Below, one piece after another: positions 25,314 to 34,018 of a stretch of DNA of 64,000 nucleotides. The DNA lies in the NCBI GenBank assembly GCA_965216845.1, contig OZ244200.1, forward strand, positions 1,922,001 to 1,986,000, in the 5' to 3' direction. This DNA is from Panacagrimonas sp965216845. Its GTDB lineage: Bacteria > Pseudomonadota > Gammaproteobacteria > Nevskiales > Nevskiaceae. How positions within the stretch are numbered: the stretch's first letter is position 1; the number at the start of each line of letters is the position of its first letter. Under the pieces are notes generated by a model that was given only the letters and a program-made list of their open reading frames with translations, ran no database searches and had not been told where the DNA came from. Position numbers and translations under genes: made by a program.

Positions 25314-26573
25314 ATGACGGAGTCAGTCGTAGAAGTACCCGGCCTGGATGAAGCCTACAACACCCCACTGGACGCGTTCGACGTTGGCGATCCTGCGCTG
25401 TATCGGGACAACACCATGTGGGGCTACTTCGAGCGTTTGCGCAAGGAAGATCCGGTTCACTACTGCAAGGGTGGGATATTTGGGGACTACTGGTCCATTA
25501 CCAAATACAAGGACATCATGTATGTGGACACACATCCGGACTTGTTTTCCTCGGAGTGCAGGCCCGGTGGCATCACCATCATGGACGACAACAATATCGG
25601 TAGTCTGCCGATGTTCATCGCCATGGATCCGCCCAAGCATGATGAGCATCGCGCGGCGGTGAGCCCGATTGTTGCGCCGGAAAACCTTGCCCAGCTGAAA
25701 GGCCTGATCCGTGAGCGGACGCAAGGTGTTTTGGACGCCCTGCCGATCAATGAGACCTTCGACTGGGTGTCGGATGTTTCCATTGATCTGACCACAAAGA
25801 TGTTGGCCACGCTATTCGATTTTCCCTGGGAAGATCGTTCAAACCTTACATTCTGGTCTGATGTGGCTACAACCGTGCCGGGTGCCGGCGTGATCGATAC
25901 GGAACAGGATCGCCTGCGTATCATGCAGGAATGCGGTGCCTATATGACCAAGCTTTGGAACGAGCGGGTCAACAACGAACCGGGCAACGACGTGCTGTCG
26001 ATGCTGGCGCATTCGGACAAGACCCGAAACATGACGCCGGAGGAGTTTCTCGGAAATTGCTTCTTGCTGATCGTTGGCGGCAATGACACGACCCGAAACT
26101 CGATGTCGGGCGGCGTCCTGGCGCTGAATCAGTTTCCGGACCAATACAACAGGCTCTGCGCCAACCCCGGCTTGATCGAGGCGATGGTTTCTGAAGTGAT
26201 TCGCTGGCAAACGCCCTTGTCCCACATGCGCCGCAATGCGCTGCAGGATGTGGAACTGGGCGGTAAGCGGATCAACAAGGGCGACAAGGTGGTGATGTGG
26301 TACGTGTCCGGAAACCGCGATGATGAAGTGATTGAAAACCCGCATGAATTCATCATCGAGCGAAAAAACGTGCGTCGTCACCTGTCGTTCGGCTTTGGTA
26401 TTCACCGTTGCGTGGGGAATCGCCTTGCGGAGATGCAACTGCAGATTCTTTGGGAAGAGATTCTCAAGCGCTGGCCCAAACCGGGTCAGATCGAAGTGGT
26501 TGGCCAGCCGCAGCGGGTGATGTCCAGCTTTGTCAAAGGCTACGAAAAGCTGCCAGTGCGCATCAACGCCTGA
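25314..26573 (+). CDS. Cytochrome P450, CYP153-type terminal hydroxylase
   Basis: The 419-residue P450 starts at ATG 25314 (GGAGG 7 bases upstream). Family motifs: I-helix VGGNDTTRNSM, ExxR in SEVIRW, heme loop FGFGIHRCVGNRLAEMQL with the Cys thiolate. The N-terminal half (YFERLRKEDPVHYC; YWSITKYKDIMYVDTHPDLF; GGITIMD) matches CYP153 enzymes, which hydroxylate medium-chain n-alkanes and fatty acids at the terminal carbon. A 2Fe-2S ferredoxin gene follows after 40 bp and should supply electrons. The matching reductase is not in the window. Substrate chain length cannot be told from sequence. Confidence 0.92.
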   Translation: MTESVVEVPGLDEAYNTPLDAFDVGDPALYRDNTMWGYFERLRKEDPVHYCKGGIFGDYWSITKYKDIMYVDTHPDLFSSECRPGGITIMDDNNIGSLPMFIAMDPPKHDEHRAAVSPIVAPENLAQLKGLIRERTQGVLDALPINETFDWVSDVSIDLTTKMLATLFDFPWEDRSNLTFWSDVATTVPGAGVIDTEQDRLRIMQECGAYMTKLWNERVNNEPGNDVLSMLAHSDKTRNMTPEEFLGNCFLLIVGGNDTTRNSMSGGVLALNQFPDQYNRLCANPGLIEAMVSEVIRWQTPLSHMRRNALQDVELGGKRINKGDKVVMWYVSGNRDDEVIENPHEFIIERKNVRRHLSFGFGIHRCVGNRLAEMQLQILWEEILKRWPKPGQIEVVGQPQRVMSSFVKGYEKLPVRINA

Positions 26574-26613
26574 ACCAGACCTTTATCCATACATTTCTAC
26601 GATTGGAGCGACC

Positions 26614-26934
26614 ATGCCCAAAGTGACCTTTATTGAGCCCGGTGGTGATAAGCGCGAAGTCGAAACTGCCGAAGGTGAGTCCTTGATGGATGCGGCGGTC
26701 AACAATCTGGTGAAAGGCATTGACGGAGATTGCGGTGGCATGTGTGCCTGCGCGACCTGCCATGTGCATGTACCACCGGAGTGGGCGAGCAGACTGTCAG
26801 CGGTCGAAGATGAAGAAGATGCCATGCTGGGCATCGCCGAGGGGCGTGACGAACACTCACGCCTGGGCTGCCAGGTGAAGATGACGGCGGCGCTGGATGG
26901 CCTTGTGGTGCGCATCGCCGAACACCAGCATTAG
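26614..26934 (+). CDS. 2Fe-2S ferredoxin, electron donor to the P450
   Basis: The 106-residue ferredoxin is of the adrenodoxin/putidaredoxin class. Cluster ligands lie in DCGGMCACATCHVHV (C-x5-C-x2-C) and the fourth Cys in SRLGCQVKMT. The start ATG 26614 gives MPKVTFIEPGG, the usual N-terminus; the longer upstream frame has no family similarity. It sits 40 bp downstream of the CYP153 gene and should shuttle electrons from an unlinked ferredoxin reductase. Confidence 0.95.
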   Translation: MPKVTFIEPGGDKREVETAEGESLMDAAVNNLVKGIDGDCGGMCACATCHVHVPPEWASRLSAVEDEEDAMLGIAEGRDEHSRLGCQVKMTAALDGLVVRIAEHQH

Positions 26935-27083
26935 CCCTCAACAACCACTGCCAAAGCCGCTTTCGCGGGGGTGCCGCTTGTCTGTTGTCTGGTTCGGAAC
27001 GACATCGCTGATACCTTCGGGTCGGTACGTGTTCGGTGTCACTGACCGGTGCTCGGGCGCAACGGTGCAGGCCAGATCAAGCG

Positions 27084-27977
27084 CTATGGCCTGTCCGGCG
27101 AATAAATCCTGGGCATCACCGCCATGCCGTGCTGCACCGCCAGTTCGTTCTGTCTGAAGCCTTTCTCGGCTGTTTTCCAGATTTTCTCGGTGTTGTAGAA
27201 CGGCGCCGCCGGATAAACGTGATGAATCAGGTGGTAGTGATGACCCTGCAACAGGATGCGCATGATCCACTCCAGGCCGAAACGCATGGTGGTGGCGCGG
27301 GTGAAGTTTTCTTCCTGAGCAGTGTCGTGCGGCACATGCGGTAGCCACAGGAAACTGAAGGCAATCAGGAAAAACGCCATCCGGCTGGGAATCAGCCACA
27401 GCATCAGCACTTCGTAGGCATAGCCGGCCAGGCAAAGCCCGACGATGATGGCGATACCCGGAATGGCAAAGACAATCGCCTTCTTGAAGTGTTTCTGGGA
27501 CACCTTGTCTCCATGGCGCAGGGTATGCGTCACGTAGATGGCGTCCAGAAAAATCCAGCGCAACGGCAGTGTCCACCAGGCACCTTTGAGCTCATTGTCC
27601 GGGTCGCGTGCGCCACCGGCGAAACGGTGATGCAGGATGTGGTTCCAACGAAACATTCTGTGATCCACATAGGGCGCAATCAGCGTCACGCCCACCTGGG
27701 TCAGGAAATCATTGAAGCGCTCGTTCTTTGAAATCGCGCGATGCAAGCCGTCGTGCATGACGCTGAAGGCGAAATAACCCACCAGCGAATTGATGATGGC
27801 GCCAACCCACATCGGCCAGACGCCCGTGGCGCACAGATAAATGGTGCCGAAATAGGTGGGCACCAACACCGCACACAGAATGACGGTGGGCCAGGCGACC
27901 CGTGGTGGCTTGGTCAATATCTTGAGCGCTGCTTTTTGCTCGTCGGTCAACACATCGGGGGAAATCACTTTGTCCAT
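27084..27977 (-). CDS. Membrane fatty acid desaturase/hydroxylase-type di-iron enzyme
   Basis: From ATG 27977 (297 residues; an upstream start at 28022 adds 15 residues) the protein shows the three His boxes of the FA_desaturase superfamily: HDGLH, HILHH and HYHLIHH. These ligate the di-iron centre. Hydrophobic pairs VILCAVLVPTYFGTIYLCAT and AIVFAIPGIAIIVGLCLAGY span the membrane. It acts on lipid acyl chains or a related hydrophobic substrate. It lies on the opposite strand just beyond the P450-ferredoxin pair and downstream of the second AlkS-like regulator, on the same strand. The exact reaction is unknown. Confidence 0.85.
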   Translation of the reverse strand: MDKVISPDVLTDEQKAALKILTKPPRVAWPTVILCAVLVPTYFGTIYLCATGVWPMWVGAIINSLVGYFAFSVMHDGLHRAISKNERFNDFLTQVGVTLIAPYVDHRMFRWNHILHHRFAGGARDPDNELKGAWWTLPLRWIFLDAIYVTHTLRHGDKVSQKHFKKAIVFAIPGIAIIVGLCLAGYAYEVLMLWLIPSRMAFFLIAFSFLWLPHVPHDTAQEENFTRATTMRFGLEWIMRILLQGHHYHLIHHVYPAAPFYNTEKIWKTAEKGFRQNELAVQHGMAVMPRIYSPDRP

Positions 27978-28188
27978 CGGGCCGCTCCTGCTGTCGGTCA
28001 ATGGCGAATGCCATGGCTGCATTGTTCGACGTCAGCGCGCGGCGCGCGCCCGCCTTTGGGTCAGTCGACGGCCTGCCGAACACAATCGATTCTGGTCGAT
28101 GCGCATGCTTTTTCGCGGCGCGTGCGCGGCGCTGCGGGCCGTCACCGAACTTTGGTATGGGATATTCCCGTGCCTGCGCGACCCGGTC

Positions 28189-30860
28189 TTATTCGGTCAG
28201 CAAACTCAATGACTTGGCGATGGCAATGGCGGACGCACGATTCTGCGCGCCGAGCTTTGCGTAGGCGTTGTACAAGTGCCACTTGACGGTGGAGACGGAC
28301 ACTTCGAGCCGCTCGGCCATCTGTGCGTTGGTGAGGCCGGCTTGCGCCAGACGCAGCATTTCAATTTCCCGGTGCGTCAGGCTGCCGGGCGCGGTCTGTG
28401 CCGCTTCACCGATGGATTCGGCTTGTCGCGGTACCGGAAGGCGTTCACAAATCTGGCGGAAGAATATCCGTTCGGCATCGTTGACGAAATTCCAGTCTTG
28501 CGGCCGTGTATCCAGCACCAGGTTGGCAAGCATCGCTTTTCGATCCTCAAATGGCCGGCGAAGCTTACGCGGCTCGGCGATGCCCACGGCGCGAATCAGG
28601 GCGTTCTTGGCCGCGTCAATCCGGCCTTCGGCCAGCGCAATCACCACGCCGTTGAGCAAGAGCTCCACCTGGTCGCCATGCCGATCCTGGGCGCGAGCGC
28701 TCTCCAGCGCTTCCTGATTCAAACGCGTGGCCCGGTGATGCGCCGAGCCGGCGATCACGATCAGAATATGGGTTTTTTGCAATAACTCAACGCAATAGAT
28801 GCTGTCTCCGGCTTCCTCGGGCGTGAATCGAGCCTGCGAGTGTTCCGCCCCCAGCCCGACGCGCCCTGCCTCGTCAAATGCTTCGGACGAGCGCCCCAGG
28901 CGCAACAATGCGCCGATGCGGTAGCAACGCAGCATGAGGCTCAATCGGGGGGGTAACCGTTGGCCAGGTGGGTGATCTGCGCCATGCGCGCGCGTTCCTG
29001 GGCGGTCCCCATCCAAAGGCTGACCGCAACCTCCAGGCCACAAGCCAGAATATCCAGATAACCATGAACCTGGGCGCTGGTCAGGGCCGAAAGCAACAGC
29101 GTCTCGGCCTCCTCATCCAGGCCTTGCAGATGTGCCGCCTTGGCGCGCACCAGAGCCAGCGAGCTCGCCAACGGCGCATCGTCGCCCAGTTCGGCGCGCA
29201 GGGCGCCCATCGATTCGGCCAACACGGTGCTGGCGGTTGGCGCATCGCCCTGGCGCAGACTGCATAGCGCCTCAAACAGTTTGATCCATCCCCAACCGTA
29301 GCGGCTGCGAGACTGCCAGATGTCCGAATAGGCACTGCGCAACAGCGCCTGCGCCTGTTCCACCTGACACCGATCGATCAGAAAAATCGCCTGTAACGCT
29401 GTCGCCGTTCCGACATGAAACGCGTCCGAAGATTGATTCTCCTGCAGCCACTTCCCGGCCAGGGCGTAGGTCTGGCCAAGCTGATCCGAGTACACCGCAA
29501 TACAGGCACGGATCACCTGGCTGTCCTTGAGTAGCTGCCGGGCCAGGTCGTTGTTGTCACCACGCTGAATCTGCATGCGCAATCGCTGCTCAAGGGCATC
29601 AGCGCGATTCGTCGCATAGCTGTAGCGTCGCCGGAAAACCAGCGCCCAGACATACCAGAAGTGTGTCAACAGACCAGTTTCAAAGCCCTGCTGCTGCAGC
29701 CATTCGACACAGTCGATACAGGTGTCCAGGCGCCCCTGATCACGCACCAGGCCCACCACCGAACGCTCCAGCGAGTCGATCAGGCCTGGCACGTCATCGG
29801 CGGCACGTCGCACCTCGACCGCCTCGGCCCATTGCTGCCTGGATTCATAGCGCACCGCCGCAGCGTTGAGGAACTCAAGCCGCGATTGTGGCGACAGCTG
29901 CAAGCGGGCCTCGCGCCTGAGAAAGGCACGGAACAGGGGGTGAAAGCGAACCGTCTGATCACTGGCGCCAAGCGGCAACAAAAAGCTGTGAGCCTGGCGC
30001 AGCCTTCGCAGCCCGCCAAGGGCATCATCCTGCCGGCTCAAACGTACGCATAAATCTTCATCAAACGACGGCAGCAGAGACAACTCCATCAGCAGCGGAT
30101 GCAAGTCAGCGGGGATGCGGTTCATCACACGCTCGCGCAGCAGTTGAGCGATTTCCGCATCGTTGTCCCTGATTTCATGCAGCACCTGGGTGGGGGCGTC
30201 GTGCCCCTGGCAGCGCAGGGCGAACAGGCGAATGGCGGCGGGCCAACCCTCGCTCACGCCGAGCAAGGCTTCCAGCCCCGCCTGTTGCAGCTGTTCACAA
30301 AGCGCGCTGCCCAGCAAGTCGCGCAGCTCAGCCATATCAAAGGCCAGATCCTTGGCGAATACTTCCAGCAACCACCCGGACAACCGCCCCTGTATCTCCT
30401 CCACTGGCAGTGGCTGACGGCTGGCGATGGTCCACTGCAAGCGCCCTTGGCAGGCGTCCGACAAGGACTGCATCAGCTTGACGGTTTGTTCGGTCCCGCC
30501 GGACTCGAATGCGTCGACAAACACCGCCAGCGCCTGATCGGTAGCGCCCAGGCGTGCGGCCAGTTCATCAGCGGAAAGGGCCTGGCGCTTGTGGCTGTTT
30601 CGGTCCTGCTCGATCAAGCCGGTCAGGGCGGCCATCAGGCTCGAGTCGGCATCCTCCAGCTTGGAAAAATCCAGCCACAAGGCTTGCTTGCCCTGCTGTT
30701 GAGCCTGCGCGTAGAGCTGCGAGAGCAAAACCGTCTTCCCGTAACCGGTGGGCGCAATGGCCAGACGAAAGCGCGCGTCCGGCTCGGACGCCGACCAGCG
30801 TTTGAACACCCGTGTGGGCACGAACGCAAACAACAGCGCAGGCGGTGTGGTAGTGCTCAT
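28189..30860 (-). pseudogene. Second AlkS/MalT-like LuxR regulator, split by a frameshift at a C7 tract
   Basis: The ATG at 30860 opens a 639-residue frame with Walker A APTGYGKTVLLSQLY and TPR-like repeats, which ends prematurely at 28941. In the next frame the protein resumes as RLSLMLRCYRIGALLRLGRS and runs to a normal LuxR helix-turn-helix (LTHREIEMLRLAQAGLTNAQ; STVKWHLYNAYAKLGAQNRA) at 28189. Joined, the length is about 890 residues, equal to the intact paralog at 22454-25144. The break falls at C7 (28947-28953, minus strand); one more C restores the frame. It may be a decayed gene, a phase-variable gene or a base-count error. The desaturase gene lies just downstream. Confidence 0.8.
28947..28953 (-). 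repeat. Homopolymeric C7 tract at the regulator frameshift
   Basis: Seven consecutive C on the minus strand (G7 on the plus strand). The codons read TAC CCC CCC GAT TGA as written; with C8 they read TAC CCC CCC CGA TTG AGC and continue into the C-terminal half of the regulator. Slippage at such tracts is a known source of phase variation and of sequencing errors. Confidence 0.85.
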
Positions 30861-30872
30861 TTCACCGTTGTG

Positions 30873-31066
30873 GCGCTAAGGAAGCACTGATTAATCTACT
30901 GCGCTCGGCATCTCGAGTTTCGCCCGAACCAGCCACTCACCCTCATGTATTTCAATACATTGCGTTCGCCGAACTGCGAAGCTGTGCTGCGTTCTCGGCT
31001 CACCTGCGCTCCGGCGCAACCCGAGATGCCTTCGCTCGCTACGATTAATCAGCGTTTCCCTAGCGC
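30873..31066. repeat. 194-bp MITE-like element with long inverted ends
   Basis: The left arm begins GCGCTAAGGAAGCACTGATT (30873) and continues to GGCATCTCG. The complement of the right arm begins GCGCTAGGGAAACGCTGATT (from 31066) and continues to GGCATCTCG. The arms match over about 45 bp with a few mismatches. The interior (about 100 bp) codes for nothing recognisable. The TetR stop codon lies inside the right arm. This is the form of a non-autonomous transposable element or a large intergenic repeat. It separates the AlkS-like gene's 5' end from the TetR gene. Confidence 0.65.
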
Positions 31067-31767
31067 GTCTGAACTCCATCCAGAAAATAACCCAGCAGCT
31101 CCTCCAGTACCGCATTACGCGACATCACGCCTCCGGGGTCAAACCAGCGAACGGTCGAGTTCAGGCAGTTCAGCAGCGCCAACACCAACACTTTGGGCTG
31201 ACAGGCGCGGATGCTGCCGTCCGCGATTCCGATGTTGACGATTTGCGCCATCCCGTCCAGCAGAATGCGATGCGTCTTGCGATGCAGCTCGCGGGTCGCA
31301 TCACTGTAAGCGCTGGGTTGAATCATGGCCATGCAGCGCCCGAATTCCGTGTTCATGGCGTCGCCGTACAAGCTCAGGGCCTTGAGCAGTTTTTCGAGCC
31401 CCGAACCGGGGTGGGCATGTGCTGCATCGAGCATGGCGCGGTTGCCCACGGTGGCCGCATCCAGAATCTGGGTGATGATGTGGTCCTTGCTGTTGGCGTA
31501 GTGATACAGCGCCGGTTTGGAAATGTGGAAATTACCGGCGATCTCATTGAGCGAGGTTTCATGCACCCCTTTTTCCACGAACAGGCGCGCGGCCTCCCGC
31601 AGGATCAGCTGCCGCTTTTCCTCAAAATTACCTTGGCGGGGATAGTTGGCGAATTGTTCAACAATGGCGCTCAAGCGTGCTGACTCCCAAACATTTTGGT
31701 GGTGACGACAACGGGCTGGGCTTGCGAAGTTGCTGCTGTTTGACAGCTTACCGCCCGTTAAGTACAT
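31060..31767 (-). CDS. TetR-family repressor of the beta-oxidation-like operon
   Basis: The N-terminal helix-turn-helix is typical (RQLILREAARLFVEKGVHET; IAGNFHISKPALYHYANSKD) and is followed by a helical ligand-binding domain of the TetR_C type seen in fatty-acid-degradation regulators. The first ATG (31767) gives 235 residues but places the first codons inside an operator repeat. A TTG at 31674 with GGGAG upstream gives 204 residues, closer to the family size, and is equally plausible. Divergent from the thiolase-led operon, it probably represses that operon and itself, released by an acyl-CoA or related ligand. Confidence 0.88.
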   Translation of the reverse strand: MYLTGGKLSNSSNFASPARCRHHQNVWESARLSAIVEQFANYPRQGNFEEKRQLILREAARLFVEKGVHETSLNEIAGNFHISKPALYHYANSKDHIITQILDAATVGNRAMLDAAHAHPGSGLEKLLKALSLYGDAMNTEFGRCMAMIQPSAYSDATRELHRKTHRILLDGMAQIVNIGIADGSIRACQPKVLVLALLNCLNSTVRWFDPGGVMSRNAVLEELLGYFLDGVQTR

Positions 31768-31793
31768 TGCAAGTCCGCTTACCGTCCGATAAG
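31747..31793. promoter_or_regulatory. Pair of TetR operator-like sites
   Basis: CTTACCGCCCGTTAAG (31747-31762) and CTTACCGTCCGATAAG (31778-31793) are near-palindromes of one consensus, CTTACCGnCCGnTAAG. Their spacing is 31 bp, about three helical turns, so two dimers could bind the same face. They lie between the divergent TetR and thiolase genes. Confidence 0.7.
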
Positions 31794-31854
31794 GAGTCGT
31801 CCGGGCGATAGGCCGTCAATCACTTTTCAAACACCCCTTGGCAGGAGCAATTCG

Positions 31855-33039
31855 ATGACACAAACCGTTTATGTGGCCGGCGTTGGCATGATCCCGTTCG
31901 CCAAACCCGGAAAGAGCGAATCCTATGACGTGATGGGCGCGCAGGCCACGCAAGCTGCGCTGGACGACGCCGGCATCGGCTATGAAAAGGTTCAGCAGGC
32001 CTACGCCGGATACGTTTATGGCGATTCCACCTGCGGGCAGAAAGCGCTGTATCGGGTGGGCATGACCGGCATCCCGGTGGTCAACGTCAATAACAATTGC
32101 TCCACCGGCTCATCGGCGCTGTATCTGGCGCGCCAGGCCATTGAGCACGGCATTGCAGACTGCGTGCTGGCCGTCGGCTTTGAACAGATGAATCCCGGCG
32201 CGCTGGGTTCGGTGTACACCGATCGTTCCAGCTCGTTCGAGCGATTCGACAAGGCCTGCGATGAGCTCACCGAAGGCGCCGAAGAAATTCCCCTGGCGCT
32301 GCGCTATTTTGGCGCCGCCGGTAAATTGCACATGGACAAGTACGGCAGCACGCTGGAAGACTTGGCGAAAATTCGCGCCAAGGCCAGCCGTCACGCCTCA
32401 CGCAATCCGCTGGCCCTGTTCCGCGATGAAGTCACGCCAGAGCAGGTGCTGGAGGCCAAACAGGTATGGCCCGGCGTGATGACCAAGCTGATGGCCTGCC
32501 CGCCGACCTGTGGCGGCGCCGCTGCGGTCCTGGTTTCCGAAAAGTTCGCCGCTCAGCACGGTCTCAGCACCAAGGTTCGCATCGCCGCCCAGGCGATGAC
32601 CACCGACTTCACCAGCACCTTCGAGGCCAAGGACATGATGAAGGTGGTGGGTTATGACATGGCCAAGGCCGCAGCGCAGCAGGTTTACGACGCTTCCGGC
32701 GTCAGCCCGCAAGACGTTGACGTGGTGGAACTGCACGACTGCTTTGCGCACAACGAAATGATCACCTATGAATCCCTGGGCCTTGCGCCCGAAGGCGGCG
32801 CGCAGAAGTTCATCGCCGACGGTGACAACACCTATGGCGGCAAGTTCGTGACCAATCCGTCTGGCGGCCTGCTGTCCAAGGGCCATCCGCTGGGTGCTAC
32901 CGGCCTGGCCCAATGTTATGAGCTGACGCATCAGCTGCGCGGCACCGCCGATGCGCGGCAGGTCGAAGGCGCCAAAACCGCGCTGCAACACAACCTGGGG
33001 CTGGGCGGCGCCTGTGTGGTCACGCTTTATCAAGCCTGA
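31855..33039 (+). CDS. SCP2-type thiolase (acetyl-CoA acyltransferase-like)
   Basis: The 394-residue thiolase-superfamily protein belongs to the sterol-carrier-protein/lipid-transfer subgroup. The nucleophile Cys lies in VNVNNNCSTGSSALYLARQA; C-terminal motifs are SKGHPLGATGLAQCYEL and LQHNLGLGGACVVTLYQ. HDCF (in VELHDCFAHNEM) matches the SCP2-thiolase His loop. Such enzymes cleave beta-keto acyl-CoAs, including branched or sterol-side-chain types. GGAG precedes the ATG. Two MaoC-like genes and an SDR gene follow, matching the hydration, dehydrogenation and thiolysis steps. Confidence 0.9.
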   Translation: MTQTVYVAGVGMIPFAKPGKSESYDVMGAQATQAALDDAGIGYEKVQQAYAGYVYGDSTCGQKALYRVGMTGIPVVNVNNNCSTGSSALYLARQAIEHGIADCVLAVGFEQMNPGALGSVYTDRSSSFERFDKACDELTEGAEEIPLALRYFGAAGKLHMDKYGSTLEDLAKIRAKASRHASRNPLALFRDEVTPEQVLEAKQVWPGVMTKLMACPPTCGGAAAVLVSEKFAAQHGLSTKVRIAAQAMTTDFTSTFEAKDMMKVVGYDMAKAAAQQVYDASGVSPQDVDVVELHDCFAHNEMITYESLGLAPEGGAQKFIADGDNTYGGKFVTNPSGGLLSKGHPLGATGLAQCYELTHQLRGTADARQVEGAKTALQHNLGLGGACVVTLYQA

Positions 33040-33051
33040 TCAGGAGCAGCA

Positions 33052-33498
33052 TTGGTGATTGATAAAAAACATATCGGCAAGGAATATGCGCCGGTCGTGG
33101 TGGATGTGGAAAAAGGCCAGTTGCGCTTTTTCGCCAAGGCCGTCAGCGAAACCAACCCAATCTATTTTGATGAGGCCGCCGCCAAGGCCGCCGGCCATCC
33201 CAGCCTGCCGGCGCCGCCAACCTTTGCGTTTTCGCTGGAGTTGGCGGTGCCCGATCCCTTCGAATGGATGACCGAGATGGGCGTCGACCTGGGCAAGGTC
33301 TTGCACGGTGGGCAGACCTTCGAATACTCCGGCCAGATTTACGCCGGCGACACCATCAGCCTGAAACGAAAAATCACGGATATTTTCGACAAGAAAAATG
33401 GCGCGCTGGAATTTGTCGTCACTCAAACCCTGATCGAGAATCAGGCCGGCGTTCAAGTCGGCAAGGCGATCAGCACCACCGTTGTGAGGCACGCATGA
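33052..33498 (+). CDS. MaoC-like dehydratase, N-terminal (FAS1_DH_region-like) subunit
   Basis: The 148-residue single hot-dog domain resembles the MaoC_dehydrat_N family: VVVDVEKGQLRFFAKAVSET, PTFAFSLELAVP and GQTFEYSGQIYAGD. It lacks the catalytic Asp/His of the true hydratase motif and usually pairs with a catalytic MaoC partner, here the next gene (ATGA overlap). The start is TTG 33052 or GTG 33055, both served by AGGAG at 33041-33045. Likely role: half of a heteromeric enoyl-CoA hydratase. Confidence 0.85.
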   Translation: MVIDKKHIGKEYAPVVVDVEKGQLRFFAKAVSETNPIYFDEAAAKAAGHPSLPAPPTFAFSLELAVPDPFEWMTEMGVDLGKVLHGGQTFEYSGQIYAGDTISLKRKITDIFDKKNGALEFVVTQTLIENQAGVQVGKAISTTVVRHA

Positions 33499-33911
33499 GC
33501 AAACCTGATTTCAATACCCTGCAGGTGGGCGACGAGCTGCCACCGCTGAAAAAAGCGCCCATCACACGCACGACCCTGGCGCTGTTCGGTGGCGCTTCCA
33601 ACGACCACAACCCGATCCACATCGATATCGATTTTGCCAAAGCCGCAGGCATGCCGGATGTATTTGCGCACGGCATGTTATCGATGGCTTATCTGGGTCA
33701 GTTGTTGACCAACTGGGCGCCGCAGTCGGCGATTCGCTCTTACGGCGTGAAGTTTGCGTCCATCACCCAATTGCAGGAAGTCATTACCTGCCGCGGAAAG
33801 GTGGTGGAAAAACTGGAAAAGGACGGCGAAAAGCTGGTTCGTCTGGAACTGACCGCGGCAAGCGAAAAAGACGTCAAATTGGCCGGAGAAGCCCTGGTTG
33901 CCGTGGCTTGA
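33495..33911 (+). CDS. MaoC-domain enoyl-CoA hydratase
   Basis: The 138-residue hot-dog protein carries the hydratase-2 motif: FGGASNDHNPIHIDIDFAKA (Asp-x4-His type catalytic pair) and PDVFAHGMLSMAYLGQLLTN. The start ATG 33495 overlaps the previous stop; the frame is open further upstream but that part is the other gene read out of frame. It should form the catalytic half of a two-subunit hydratase acting on bulky enoyl-CoAs. Confidence 0.9.
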   Translation: MSKPDFNTLQVGDELPPLKKAPITRTTLALFGGASNDHNPIHIDIDFAKAAGMPDVFAHGMLSMAYLGQLLTNWAPQSAIRSYGVKFASITQLQEVITCRGKVVEKLEKDGEKLVRLELTAASEKDVKLAGEALVAVA

Positions 33912-34018
33912 ACCGGTTTTTGAAAAACCAGGCGTCATGCGCGTGGCGGCGGAGTTGAGTGCCGCTTTTGTCCGCAATGACAGGCTGTTGTCAGAATCAG
34001 GAAAGGAATATCTACATC

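Noticed and set aside
33264..33494. Upstream extension of the second MaoC gene
   Set aside because: It is the first MaoC gene read in another frame; ATG 33495 with ATGA overlap is the natural start.
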